From CAYYMX01 sp964473045 (lineage in GTDB: Bacteria; Pseudomonadota; Alphaproteobacteria; Methylaequorales; Methylaequoraceae): a stretch of 26,645 bases of DNA. The translations under genes and the position numbers were made by a program. The notes below the pieces were generated by a model that worked only from the letters and a program-made list of their open reading frames with translations, had not been told where the DNA came from and ran no database searches. Below, in pieces: positions 8,320-15,245 of the stretch; positions within the stretch are counted from its first letter, which is position 1, and each line of letters begins with the position of its first letter. The stretch is taken from positions 1 through 26,645 of the forward strand of contig CAYYMX010000010.1 in assembly GCA_964473045.1 (NCBI GenBank), read 5' to 3'.

Positions 8320-8766
8320 ATGAAACTTAATGAATTTATTTCCTTAGAGGCGATATATATTGATATTGACGCTGATAGTAAAAAGCTTGTTTTCAAAGAA
8401 ATAGCTTCAATAATTTCTAAAAAAAGCTCGTTAAAACCATCCTTGATAATCGAAAAACTTAATGAGAGAGAAAAACTTGGTTCGACTGGAGTAGGAAATG
8501 GAGTTGCTATACCTCATACAAAAATTGAAGGGATTAAAAAAACTTATGTTATTTTTTTGAAATTAAAAAATGCTGTAGATTTTTCTTCCTCAGACAAAAA
8601 AGAAGTTGACTTAGTTTTTCCAATTTTAACATCAGAAGATTCAAAGTCAGAGCATTTGTTAATTTTATCATCTATCTCAGTTTTTCTAAAAAAAAAAAGA
8701 GAAGTTGAAAAATTACGACATTTAAATTCTGCTGAGGATATTTTAAACCTTTTTTCTAAATATTAG
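8320..8766 (+). CDS. ptsN: Nitrogen PTS regulatory component EIIA-Ntr (PtsN)
   Basis: A 148-residue EIIA domain of the fructose/mannitol type. The phosphorylated histidine is His66 in the motif GNGVAIPHTK (59-68), preceded by REKLGSTGVG. PtsN is phosphorylated by EI-Ntr and NPr and regulates potassium, nitrogen and carbon functions rather than transporting sugar. Length and position after hpf fit exactly. The 3' end overlaps the convergent DUF1150 gene by 4 nt. rpoN, which usually lies between lptB and hpf, is absent here. Confidence 0.95.
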   Translation: MKLNEFISLEAIYIDIDADSKKLVFKEIASIISKKSSLKPSLIIEKLNEREKLGSTGVGNGVAIPHTKIEGIKKTYVIFLKLKNAVDFSSSDKKEVDLVFPILTSEDSKSEHLLILSSISVFLKKKREVEKLRHLNSAEDILNLFSKY

Positions 8767-8987
8767 TGGAGACTTATATATTGAAGTCCTGATTGAATTA
8801 TTGCGGCAATGGCGGCATTCTTGTTATCAAAAGCAGCGAGAAGAGTGCCGTCGGCTCCATAGACTGTAAAAACATCAGTGTCAAAATTATTTTCTGAATG
8901 TATTTCTTTTTTTACAAAAGCAAAACCTGAATTTCCATACTCAAAAAATTCTTCTGAGGATAAATTGTTTTTTAACAAATTGTTCAT
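8763..8987 (-). CDS. DUF1150 family small protein
   Basis: A 74-residue protein matching the alphaproteobacterial DUF1150 pattern: an N-terminal EFFEYGNSGFAFVKKE part and a C-terminal FTVYGADGTLLAAFDNKNAA followed by IIQSGLQYISLH. The family is of unknown function and is typically encoded directly after an Hsp20 gene, as here, where the stop of hsp20 and this start overlap as ATGA (8984-8987). That coupling suggests a heat- or stress-related role, by inference only. Confidence 0.88.
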   Translation of the reverse strand: MNNLLKNNLSSEEFFEYGNSGFAFVKKEIHSENNFDTDVFTVYGADGTLLAAFDNKNAAIAAIIQSGLQYISLH

Positions 8988-9442
8988 TTTTTTAAGTCGA
9001 GATTAATTAGTTTATTATCCATTTTATTTCTATTGTCAGTTATTTCAATCTTTTTTGATTTATCGTTATTAATTGGCTGAGATAGATCAATATATAGTAG
9101 CCCACTATCCATTGAAGCCCCTTCAACTTTAATTCCTTCGGCAAGAATAAAATTTCTTTGAAACTGTCTAGTTGCTATTCCTCTATGAATATAGATCTTA
9201 TCGTTATCATTATCAGATTTTGCTCCTCTAATTTGCAGTTGATTACCTTCAAGACTTATATCTAATTCACTTTTTTCAAAACCTGCAACTGCAACTGCAA
9301 TTCTTATTGTGTTGCTTGATGTTTGTTCAATATTATAAGGAGGATACGAATCAGTTGACAATTTAGAAATTCTGTCAATTGTTCTTTCAAAATTGTCAAA
9401 TCCAAGCAAAAAAGGACTGTTAAATAAAGACATTCTATTCAT
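8984..9442 (-). CDS. Hsp20/IbpA-like small heat-shock protein
   Basis: A 152-residue small heat-shock chaperone. The alpha-crystallin domain covers about residues 38-128, from PPYNIEQTSSNTIRIAVAVA through GFEKSELDISLEGNQLQIRG to the conserved GIATRQFQRNFIL and GLLYIDL, the IbpA-like style common in alphaproteobacteria. The C-terminal tail is charged and lacks an obvious IxI/IxV motif in the usual place; KKIEIT may serve. Such proteins hold unfolding proteins for refolding. It is upstream of and coupled to DUF1150. The leader carries a possible Shine-Dalgarno-sequestering hairpin (9443-9468). Confidence 0.92.
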   Translation of the reverse strand: MNRMSLFNSPFLLGFDNFERTIDRISKLSTDSYPPYNIEQTSSNTIRIAVAVAGFEKSELDISLEGNQLQIRGAKSDNDNDKIYIHRGIATRQFQRNFILAEGIKVEGASMDSGLLYIDLSQPINNDKSKKIEITDNRNKMDNKLINLDLKK

Positions 9443-9468
9443 AAACCCTCTATAGAGCGATAAAGTTT
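9443..9468 (-). promoter_or_regulatory. Candidate RNA-thermometer-like hairpin masking the hsp20 RBS
   Basis: On the transcript, AAACUUU (9468-9462) can pair with AGGGUUU (9449-9443) over 7 positions: four A-U, one C-G and two G-U pairs, with a 12-nt loop that contains CUCUAUAG. The second arm contains the Shine-Dalgarno-like AGAGGG just before the AUG at 9442. A weak, wobble-rich stem over the RBS resembles fourU/ROSE-type thermometers known for hsp20 genes. The pairing is seen; the regulatory role is inference and the stem may be too weak. Confidence 0.3.
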
Positions 9469-9590
9469 GAACCTTTTAAAGCGTCCATTTACTTAACTAA
9501 TATATTTAGAAGATTTTTTCAACTAAAATTTATCTTAAAAAATTAGTCTTTTTGGATAATTTTCTCTTATTTAATATAGTCTTGGCTAAA
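9469..9590. other. Gap between hsp20 and tRNA-Ala
   Basis: AT-rich DNA without a convincing ORF. It presumably holds the hsp20 promoter and the tRNA transcript end. I looked for a sigma32-like promoter on the minus strand and saw only a weak TTGAAA element (complement of 9516-9521) without a good partner. No strong terminator hairpin is visible. Confidence 0.4.
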
Positions 9591-9666
9591 TGGTGGAGCT
9601 GGACGGGATCGAACCGACGACCTTCTGAATGCCATCCAGACGCTCTCCCAACTGAGCTACAGCCCC
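9591..9666 (-). tRNA. tRNA-Ala(GGC)
   Basis: A 76-nt tRNA with CCA encoded. The acceptor stem GGGGCTG pairs with CAGCTCC (one G-U). The D arm has AGCTCAGTTGGGAGAGC, the anticodon loop is ATGGCAT flanked by TCTGG/TCAGA, giving anticodon GGC for alanine GCC/GCU codons, and the T arm has GGTTCGATCCC. A TATAAG hexamer (complement of 9684-9689) lies 17 nt upstream and could be a -10 element. In alphaproteobacteria this tRNA commonly neighbours the FYDLN gene and aroA. Decayed gene DNA lies just upstream. Confidence 0.96.
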
Positions 9667-10019
9667 AAATTTCAGATTTAATTCTTATAGAAAAAGTCTA
9701 CATTCTTTTTTTTGAAGTTTCAAACTGACTTGTTACAATCTTATGTTTTAATTATTGTATTTTGTTGATGAGAAGATTTATATTCTTAATAATTGATAAC
9801 CAGTCCACAATTTTTTCTTGTCTAACTATTTGAACTTTTGGATATCAGTAACTCCTTTTATCTTTTAGTCCCCATCTCCAATCCAGAATTTTTGATAATA
9901 TCAAATTAGTAGGTACGTTAAGTGAGCCTGCCAAAGCTTTTTTTCTGAAGAGCCTCAAATCTTTTCCTATAAACAAAGAATTTTCACAAAAATTCCTAGA
10001 AAAACATTGTTTTAATTTT
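9667..10019. other. Long non-coding interval around the glycosyltransferase remnant
   Basis: This is the longest stretch of the window without an intact gene (about 350 nt). It holds the remnant at 9752-9937, the presumed tRNA-Ala promoter region near 9684, and an AT-rich segment at 9938-10019 between the remnant and the FYDLN gene, in which no motif is recognisable in any frame. Confidence 0.6.
9752..9937 (-). pseudogene. Remnant of a TPR/GT9-type glycosyltransferase C-terminus
   Basis: Read on the minus strand, this gives ALAGSLNVPTNLILSKI, DWRWGLKDKRSY, a TGA stop (9847-9845), then YPKVQIVRQEKIVDWLSIIK and a TAA at 9754-9752. This matches the C-terminal pattern of TPR-linked glycosyltransferases in AT-rich marine bacteria (LAGSLxVPxWxLLPxxPDWRWGxxxxxSxWYPxxxLFRQxxxxDW). 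The TGA stands exactly where the WYP tryptophan is expected, and the segment before ALAGSL lacks the usual substrate-site DTxxAH motif. No start or N-terminal domain remains. I judge it a decayed gene end; identity rests on recalled motif patterns, not a search. Confidence 0.7.
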
Positions 10020-10331
10020 TTAGTCTTTTTCCCTATCAATTTCTATTATTTCTTCTACAGGTGAGTCATCATCTGCATTAATATCATCCACAGGTGTTTC
10101 CTCCACAGGCAAATCATCAATTTTAATCTCTTCTGAAGGCTTTTCACTTTTATCAACTTTGGTGATTTTGGGAGGTCTGCCTCGCTTAGAAATATTTGTT
10201 ATAGGGTTGTTAACCTCTTGTTGGCAACTTGGGCAAATTGTTGGAAATTTATTAAAATCAAAAAAAAGTGTATTACATTTGTTACACTTTCTTTTAGCAC
10301 CTTTATCAAAATCTTTCATATTAACTTTCAT
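10020..10331 (-). CDS. FYDLN acid domain protein (TIGR02300 type)
   Basis: A 103-residue protein. The N-terminus is a zinc ribbon with C16xxC19 and C33xxC36 (KCNKCNTLFFDFNK, then FPTICPSCQQEV), the FFDFN stretch corresponding to the FYDLN signature. The basic SKRGRPP segment (49-55) resembles an AT-hook. The C-terminal half is acidic and low-complexity (DDLPVEETPVDDINADDDSP). The family is of unknown function and confined largely to alphaproteobacteria, typically beside aroA, as here. A second in-frame ATG at 10319 gives a start as good as the ATG at 10331; no clear RBS decides. Confidence 0.85.
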   Translation of the reverse strand: MKVNMKDFDKGAKRKCNKCNTLFFDFNKFPTICPSCQQEVNNPITNISKRGRPPKITKVDKSEKPSEEIKIDDLPVEETPVDDINADDDSPVEEIIEIDREKD

Positions 10332-10365
10332 AGATCGAATAAATATTTTATAAATTTAAAAAAGA

Positions 10366-11694
10366 ATGAACAAAACTTTTACTCTTAAATCATCAAAATG
10401 TAAATCCCTTAAAGGAATAATTTATGTTCCAGGGGACAAATCAATTTCTCATAGAGCACTTATAATATCTGCGGTCTGTTTAGGCAATTCAAAAATTTTT
10501 GGACTGTTAGAGTCTGATGATGTTTTAAACACTTTAAATGTATTAAAAAATCTAGGTGTTGAAATAAAAAAAAGAAAAAATTTTTTTGAAGTTTATGGAA
10601 TGGGTGGATTTTTTAATGATCCACTCAAAGAATTAGATTTTGGGAATTCTGGCACTGGTATAAGGCTGATGATTGGACTGTTATCAACGAGAAACATTAA
10701 TGCAACATTTGTTGGAGATATATCATTGTCATCTAGACCTATGTTGAGAGTGATAAAACCACTTCTAGGAATGAACACAAGGATCGAGCATAGCGATGGA
10801 TTATTACCAGTATCTGTAAAAAATAATAATAATTTTTTTTTACCAACAAAATATAATCTATTAATAGGATCTGCTCAAGTAAAGAGTGCACTTCTTTTAG
10901 CAAGTCTGAATGTTAAGGGCACAACCCAAATCACTGAATATTTTCCATCCAGAAACCATACAGAAATAATGTTAAAATACATGGGAGCAGATATAGAAGT
11001 TAAAAAAAAAAATAAAAAAAATATAATTAAACTCAAATCACCTTCTTTTCTTAAATCAAAAGACATTAATGTTCCTGGAGACTTTAGTTCTGCATCTTTT
11101 TTAATCGTTTCAGCATTGTTAACTGAGGATAGTCATTTAGTAGTGAAAAATGTGGGGTTAAATTTTTTCAGAACAGGATTAATAGATATTTTGGTAAAAA
11201 TGAATGCAAATATCAAAGTTGTTAATCAAAGGTTTTTAAATGGTGAGATGGTTGGAGATATTGAAGTTTTTTACTCAAAACTTAAAGGAGTCAAAGTTGA
11301 TAAATCTATGGTTACAAGATTAATTGATGAATATCCTATATTGTTTGTTGCAGCATCTTTTTCTCAAGGCACATCAGTTTTTCTGGGACTCGAAGAGCTA
11401 AAATTCAAAGAAAGCGATAGGTTGGTTACAATGACTAGAGCACTGCGCGATGCTGGTGTTGATCTAAAAACTGGCAAAGAGTCTTTAAAGATTTTTGGAC
11501 AAAAGACTCAAAAAGGAGGAAATTTTGTAGGTACAAAAAATGATCATCGAATAGCAATGTCAATGATTGTATTTGGTTTAGTATCAGAAAACCCAATTGT
11601 GATAGATGATTCAAAAATTATAAATACATCTTTTCCAGATTTTTATGAACAAATGAAGAAAATTGGAGCCAAGATTGAATTCTTTCAAAAATAA
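10366..11694 (+). CDS. aroA: 3-phosphoshikimate 1-carboxyvinyltransferase (EPSP synthase)
   Basis: A 442-residue enzyme joining shikimate-3-phosphate and phosphoenolpyruvate, the sixth shikimate step toward chorismate. Motifs seen are PGDKSISHRA (22-31, with Lys25), DFGNSGTGIRLMIGLL (91-106), SRNHTEIMLKYMGA, PGDFSSASF, LKFKESDRL and NDHRIAMS. The active-site residue at position 96 is Gly, as in ordinary enzymes, not the Ala of the CP4 type. Length is normal. The gene is divergent from the FYDLN gene over 34 nt and its 3' end overlaps the probable cmk start. Confidence 0.96.
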   Translation: MNKTFTLKSSKCKSLKGIIYVPGDKSISHRALIISAVCLGNSKIFGLLESDDVLNTLNVLKNLGVEIKKRKNFFEVYGMGGFFNDPLKELDFGNSGTGIRLMIGLLSTRNINATFVGDISLSSRPMLRVIKPLLGMNTRIEHSDGLLPVSVKNNNNFFLPTKYNLLIGSAQVKSALLLASLNVKGTTQITEYFPSRNHTEIMLKYMGADIEVKKKNKKNIIKLKSPSFLKSKDINVPGDFSSASFLIVSALLTEDSHLVVKNVGLNFFRTGLIDILVKMNANIKVVNQRFLNGEMVGDIEVFYSKLKGVKVDKSMVTRLIDEYPILFVAASFSQGTSVFLGLEELKFKESDRLVTMTRALRDAGVDLKTGKESLKIFGQKTQKGGNFVGTKNDHRIAMSMIVFGLVSENPIVIDDSKIINTSFPDFYEQMKKIGAKIEFFQK

Positions 11695-12328
11695 TAAACC
11701 TGTGATTGCAATTGATGGCACAGCTGGTTCTGGTAAAGGTACACTAGCTAAGCGAATATCAAGATCTATTGGATTTGATCATCTAGATAGTGGCTTGTTG
11801 TACAGACTTTTTGCTTATCAAATTGAAAAACAAAAGTTATCAATCAGCTCATTAGAAACTGTTGAATTAAACCTAAATAGTTTTATTAAGGAAATAAAAA
11901 ATCAAGATTTAAGATCAGAAAGAATTACAGAATTATCATCAAAAGTGGCTAAATTAGCAGTTGTTAGAAAATCACTTGTCTTATTTCAAAGAAATTTTGC
12001 GGATAATCCACCAGGAAAAAAAGGAAGTGTAATTGATGGAAGAGATATAACTAGTAAAATTGTACCTAATGCAGAAGTGAAGTTTTTTGTTGATGCAAGT
12101 TTGGAAATTAGAGCCTTAAGAAGATTAAAGCAAATGAATCTTTCTAATGAAAAATATTCAGAAATTTTAAAGAAAATGAATCTAAGAGACAAACAAGATA
12201 AGCAAAGAGTTGAGTCACCTCTGATTAGAACTAGCGATAGTATAGTTATTGATACTACTAAAATAACCGAAAATGAAGTTTTTGAGATTGCGATGACTCA
12301 TATAAAAAAAAAAATAGATTGTATTTAG
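11675..12328 (+). CDS. cmk: Cytidylate kinase, probable TTG start
   Basis: A 217-residue (d)CMP kinase with the P-loop GTAGSGKGT near the N-terminus, HLDSGLLYR as the substrate-binding DSGxxYR motif, VIDGRDITSKIVPNAEVKFF and the LID-region arginines RALRRLK and RDKQDKQR. It makes CDP/dCDP from CMP/dCMP. There is no ATG. TTG at 11675 has GGAG at 11665-11668 with 6-nt spacing and gives MNSFKNNKPVIAIDG, close to family N-termini. TTG 11663 and GTG 11702 are alternatives with weaker or no RBS. The start overlaps the aroA end by 20 nt, so coupling is likely. Confidence 0.92.
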   Translation: MNSFKNNKPVIAIDGTAGSGKGTLAKRISRSIGFDHLDSGLLYRLFAYQIEKQKLSISSLETVELNLNSFIKEIKNQDLRSERITELSSKVAKLAVVRKSLVLFQRNFADNPPGKKGSVIDGRDITSKIVPNAEVKFFVDASLEIRALRRLKQMNLSNEKYSEILKKMNLRDKQDKQRVESPLIRTSDSIVIDTTKITENEVFEIAMTHIKKKIDCI

Positions 12329-12343
12329 TGATTGCACATCACT
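12327..12343 (+). promoter_or_regulatory. Small hairpin in the cmk-rpsA gap
   Basis: AGTGAT (12327-12332) and ATCACT (12338-12343) form a perfect 6-bp stem with a 5-nt loop TGCAC, beginning at the cmk stop. No T-run follows, so it is not an ordinary intrinsic terminator. It may be an RNA-processing or ribosomal-protein leader element, or chance. It lies 47 nt before the preferred rpsA start. Confidence 0.3.
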
Positions 12344-12389
12344 TCAAAATTTTGTAATTGTAGTGCTGATAATTAATGAGGATAAAGAT

Positions 12390-14078
12390 TTGGAAGAGAA
12401 TTTTAGTGAACTTTTAGAGCAAAGTCTTACAAATTTTCGATATAAAGAAGGTCAAATTGTAAAAGGTACCATTCTTTTTATAAAAAATGATATTGTTGTT
12501 GTTGATGTTGGATTGAAATCTGAAGGAAGGATTCCGCTGAAAGAATTTCATTCTCCAGGTGAAGAACATAGTCTAAAAGTAGGGGATAAGCTCGACTTTT
12601 ATGTGGAAAAGCTTGAAAATAAAGAAGGCGAGGCTTTACTTAGTAGAGAAAAGGCTAGAAAAGAAGAGTCATGGGTGAATCTAGAAAAATCATTACAAAA
12701 TAAGGAACAAATCACGGGCGTTATAACAGGAAGAGTTAAAGGAGGATTTACAGTCGATATAAGTGGAGCCATTGCATTTTTGCCTGGAAGTCAAGTTGAT
12801 TTAAGGCCTATCAAGGATATTTCTCCATTATTAAATAAGCCACAGCCAATGATTATTCTTAAAATGGACAAATTTAGAGGCAATATTGTTGTTTCTCGAA
12901 GAGCCTTGCTTGAAGAGTCTAGAGAGGCTGATAGAAGTAAATTACTTTCTGATATTCATGAGGGAGATAAATTGAAAGGTACAGTTAAAAATATTACAGA
13001 TTATGGTGTATTTGTTGACCTTGGTGGACTAGATGGATTGCTTCATGTTACAGACTTGTCATGGGAAAGGGTTAATCATCCTTCAGAAATGTTTAGTGTT
13101 GGGCAAGAAATTGAAGTGATTGTAACAAAATATGATAAAGATTCGAAAAGAATTAGTTTAGGTTTAAAGCAATTGACTGAAGATCCATGGAAAAATGTTG
13201 ATAACCTTTATAAGGTTGGAAAAAAAATTAAATCAAAGATTTCAAATATAGCTGATTATGGGGCTTTTGTAGAGTTAGAAAAAGGTGTTGAGGGATTAAT
13301 CCATGTTTCCGAGATGAGTTGGATTCACAAGAATGTTAATCCTAATAAAATTGTTTCTGCTGGTGATGAGGTTGAAGTTATTATTTTAGAAGTAGATAAT
13401 TTAAAAAGAAGAATAAGTTTAGGTTTAAAACAGTGTCAAGAAAATCCCTGGGAAAAATTCTCAAAAGATCATAAAAAAGGTGATCTTTTAGAAGGTGTGA
13501 TAAAAAATATAACTGAATTTGGTATATTTGTTGAATTACCTTACGATCTTGACGGTATGGTTCACCTTTCGGATATATCTTTTGATGATGCTGGCGAAGA
13601 GTCTATTAAAAAATATAAGATTAAGGATAAAATAAAATTTAAAATTTTAGAAATTGATGTTGAGAAAGAAAGAGTTTCACTTGGAATTAAACAACTAAAA
13701 AAAGATAAATCAAGATCAGAAAAATATAAAAATAAAACCGTTACTGGGGTTATAGAATCTATAGAAAAAGACAAGATATTGGTGGTTTTTGATGAGAATC
13801 AAAAAGGTTTTATTAAAAAATCTAATCTAGCAAAATTGAGGTCTGAACAAAATACAAATAGATTTGCAGTAAAAGAAAAGATTGATGCTAAGGTAATTAA
13901 GAAAGTGCAAAAGAATCAATTGTACGAATTATCAGTTAAAGATCTAGAGATTGAAGAAGAAAAAGAAGCATTAAAAGAGTATGGATCGTCATCTTCTGGT
14001 GCAAGTATTGGAGATATACTTGGAGCAGCTTTAGAAAAAGATAAGAAAAAAAGTGGCAAAGAAGAAAATGAAAAGTAA
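12390..14078 (+). CDS. rpsA: 30S ribosomal protein S1, probable TTG start
   Basis: A 562-residue S1 with six S1 (OB-fold) repeats beginning at about GQIVKGTI, EQITGVIT, GDKLKGTV, GKKIKSKI, GDLLEGVI and NKTVTGVI. Repeats 3-5 are the most canonical (YGVFVDLGGLDGLLHVTDLS, YGAFVELEKGVEGLIHVSEM); repeat 6 is divergent. S1 brings mRNA to the 30S subunit. TTG 12390 has GAGG at 12378-12381 (8-nt spacing) and gives MEENFSELLEQSL, aligning with E. coli MTESFAQLFEESL. GTG 12363 (571 residues) is the alternative and lacks an RBS. The stop overlaps sppA by 11 nt. Confidence 0.95.
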   Translation: MEENFSELLEQSLTNFRYKEGQIVKGTILFIKNDIVVVDVGLKSEGRIPLKEFHSPGEEHSLKVGDKLDFYVEKLENKEGEALLSREKARKEESWVNLEKSLQNKEQITGVITGRVKGGFTVDISGAIAFLPGSQVDLRPIKDISPLLNKPQPMIILKMDKFRGNIVVSRRALLEESREADRSKLLSDIHEGDKLKGTVKNITDYGVFVDLGGLDGLLHVTDLSWERVNHPSEMFSVGQEIEVIVTKYDKDSKRISLGLKQLTEDPWKNVDNLYKVGKKIKSKISNIADYGAFVELEKGVEGLIHVSEMSWIHKNVNPNKIVSAGDEVEVIILEVDNLKRRISLGLKQCQENPWEKFSKDHKKGDLLEGVIKNITEFGIFVELPYDLDGMVHLSDISFDDAGEESIKKYKIKDKIKFKILEIDVEKERVSLGIKQLKKDKSRSEKYKNKTVTGVIESIEKDKILVVFDENQKGFIKKSNLAKLRSEQNTNRFAVKEKIDAKVIKKVQKNQLYELSVKDLEIEEEKEALKEYGSSSSGASIGDILGAALEKDKKKSGKEENEK

Positions 14079-14961
14079 TCTTTTTTTGAATGAATACTTC
14101 AAAAAAAGGAAATCTTTAATTTATCGATCAGTATTGTTTTTTGTTTTTTTTGTTTTAGTTTTCGCAACAATATATTTAAATGAAAATTCTGAAGAGTTTT
14201 TAGGAAAAATAACTATCGAAGGAATAATTCATGACAGAAAGGATATACTTGAGAAGTTAAGTGAGCTAGAAGAAAAAAAAAATTTAAAAGGTCTTATTTT
14301 AACTGTTAACAGTCCAGGAGGAACGTTTGTTAGTAGTAAAGAGTTATATGATGCGATAAACCTAGTCAGGAAGCAAGTTCCAACAGCTGTTTATATGAAG
14401 GAAATGGCTACATCCGGTGCTTATTTATTGTCATTAAGTTCTGACAGAATTTTTTGTAATCAAGGTACTATCACTGGTTCTATTGGAGTGCTTTTGCAAT
14501 CAGCAGATATAACTGAACTGCTAAGTAAATTGGGTGTAAATCCTTTAATAGTTAAAAGCGGAGAGTTAAAAGCAATCCCTAATCCATTAGAAAAAACAAA
14601 TCAATATTCTATTAATTATTTATCTGATGTTATTTCATTAATGCAAGAGGAGTTTATGAGAATTGTTTTAAAAAATAGAAAAATTTCAGATGATGCAATT
14701 CAAATAATTGAGGATGGGAGAATATTTACCGCTAAACAAGCTAAAGAAATAAATTTAATTGATGAAATTGGTAATGAGAATGATGCCATTAACTGGATCA
14801 AAAAAAAAGCAAAACTTGATGAAACTATTAAAGTGATAGATTTTACAGATGATGAAAATATTTTGGGCTTGTTTAATCTAAATTTTTTTAGAAAAAAAAT
14901 TAAAACTATGAATTTTAATTTTATTAATGGTATTCTTGCCATCTGGATTCCAGGGTTATGA
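14068..14961 (+). CDS. sppA: Signal peptide peptidase SppA (S49 family, short form)
   Basis: A 297-residue membrane-anchored S49 peptidase with one transmembrane segment at about 21-37 (SVLFFVFFVLVFATIYL). The family's NSPGG loop is at 81-85. The likely Ser/Lys dyad is S116 in ATSGAYLLS and K168 in KSGELKAIPNP, matching the B. subtilis-type short SppA; TGSIGV (136-141) is also conserved. It degrades leftover signal peptides. ATG 14068 is preferred; a GTG at 14053 would add MAKKK. The TGA stop overlaps the ihfB ATG as ATGA (14958-14961). Confidence 0.92.
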   Translation: MKSNLFLNEYFKKRKSLIYRSVLFFVFFVLVFATIYLNENSEEFLGKITIEGIIHDRKDILEKLSELEEKKNLKGLILTVNSPGGTFVSSKELYDAINLVRKQVPTAVYMKEMATSGAYLLSLSSDRIFCNQGTITGSIGVLLQSADITELLSKLGVNPLIVKSGELKAIPNPLEKTNQYSINYLSDVISLMQEEFMRIVLKNRKISDDAIQIIEDGRIFTAKQAKEINLIDEIGNENDAINWIKKKAKLDETIKVIDFTDDENILGLFNLNFFRKKIKTMNFNFINGILAIWIPGL

Positions 14962-15245
14962 AAAAGTCTGATTTACTCCAAAAAATGGAAAAAAAATTTG
15001 ATTATCTTCCAAAAAGAGAAGTGGAGCGAACATTAGATAAAATATTACAATTTTTTTCTTCTAGTTTGTCAAAAGGCTCAAGGATTGAGATCCGAGGTTT
15101 TGGTACTTTCTCTACTAGAAAAAGAAAATCTAAAATGGGTAGAAACCCTGCTACAGGTGAAAAAATAAATATTAAGGCTAAATCTCTGATACATTTTATA
15201 CCTGGAAAAAAACTAAGAAAGGATGTAGATGAGAAAAAAAATTAG
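14958..15245 (+). CDS. ihfB: Integration host factor beta subunit (HU/IHF family)
   Basis: A 95-residue DNA-bending protein with the family signature GFGTFSTRKRKSKMGRNPAT (47-66), where the RNPATGEKI arm inserts its proline into the DNA minor groove. Length, the N-terminal MKKSDLLQKM and position after sppA and before lapA identify the beta subunit rather than HU. IHF-beta pairs with IHF-alpha in replication, recombination and promoter architecture. The end of the gene overlaps the lapA start by 17 nt. Confidence 0.92.
   Translation: MKKSDLLQKMEKKFDYLPKREVERTLDKILQFFSSSLSKGSRIEIRGFGTFSTRKRKSKMGRNPATGEKINIKAKSLIHFIPGKKLRKDVDEKKN

Noticed and set aside
9845..9847. TGA at an expected Trp position, suggesting TGA recoded as tryptophan
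   Set aside because: TGA is the functional stop of several genes here (lptA, lptB, sppA, pyrF, tsaE), and Trp is encoded by TGG in intact genes. A nonsense mutation in a decaying gene is simpler.
9845..10039. 64-codon ORF on the minus strand as an intact small gene
   Set aside because: Its start lies inside the FYDLN gene end, its first half has no recognisable pattern, and its homology continues past its stop, so it is a remnant.
10642..10665. EPSP synthase of the glyphosate-tolerant CP4 type
   Set aside because: The active-site loop reads GNSGTG with Gly at the position where CP4 has Ala, so there is no sign of that class feature.
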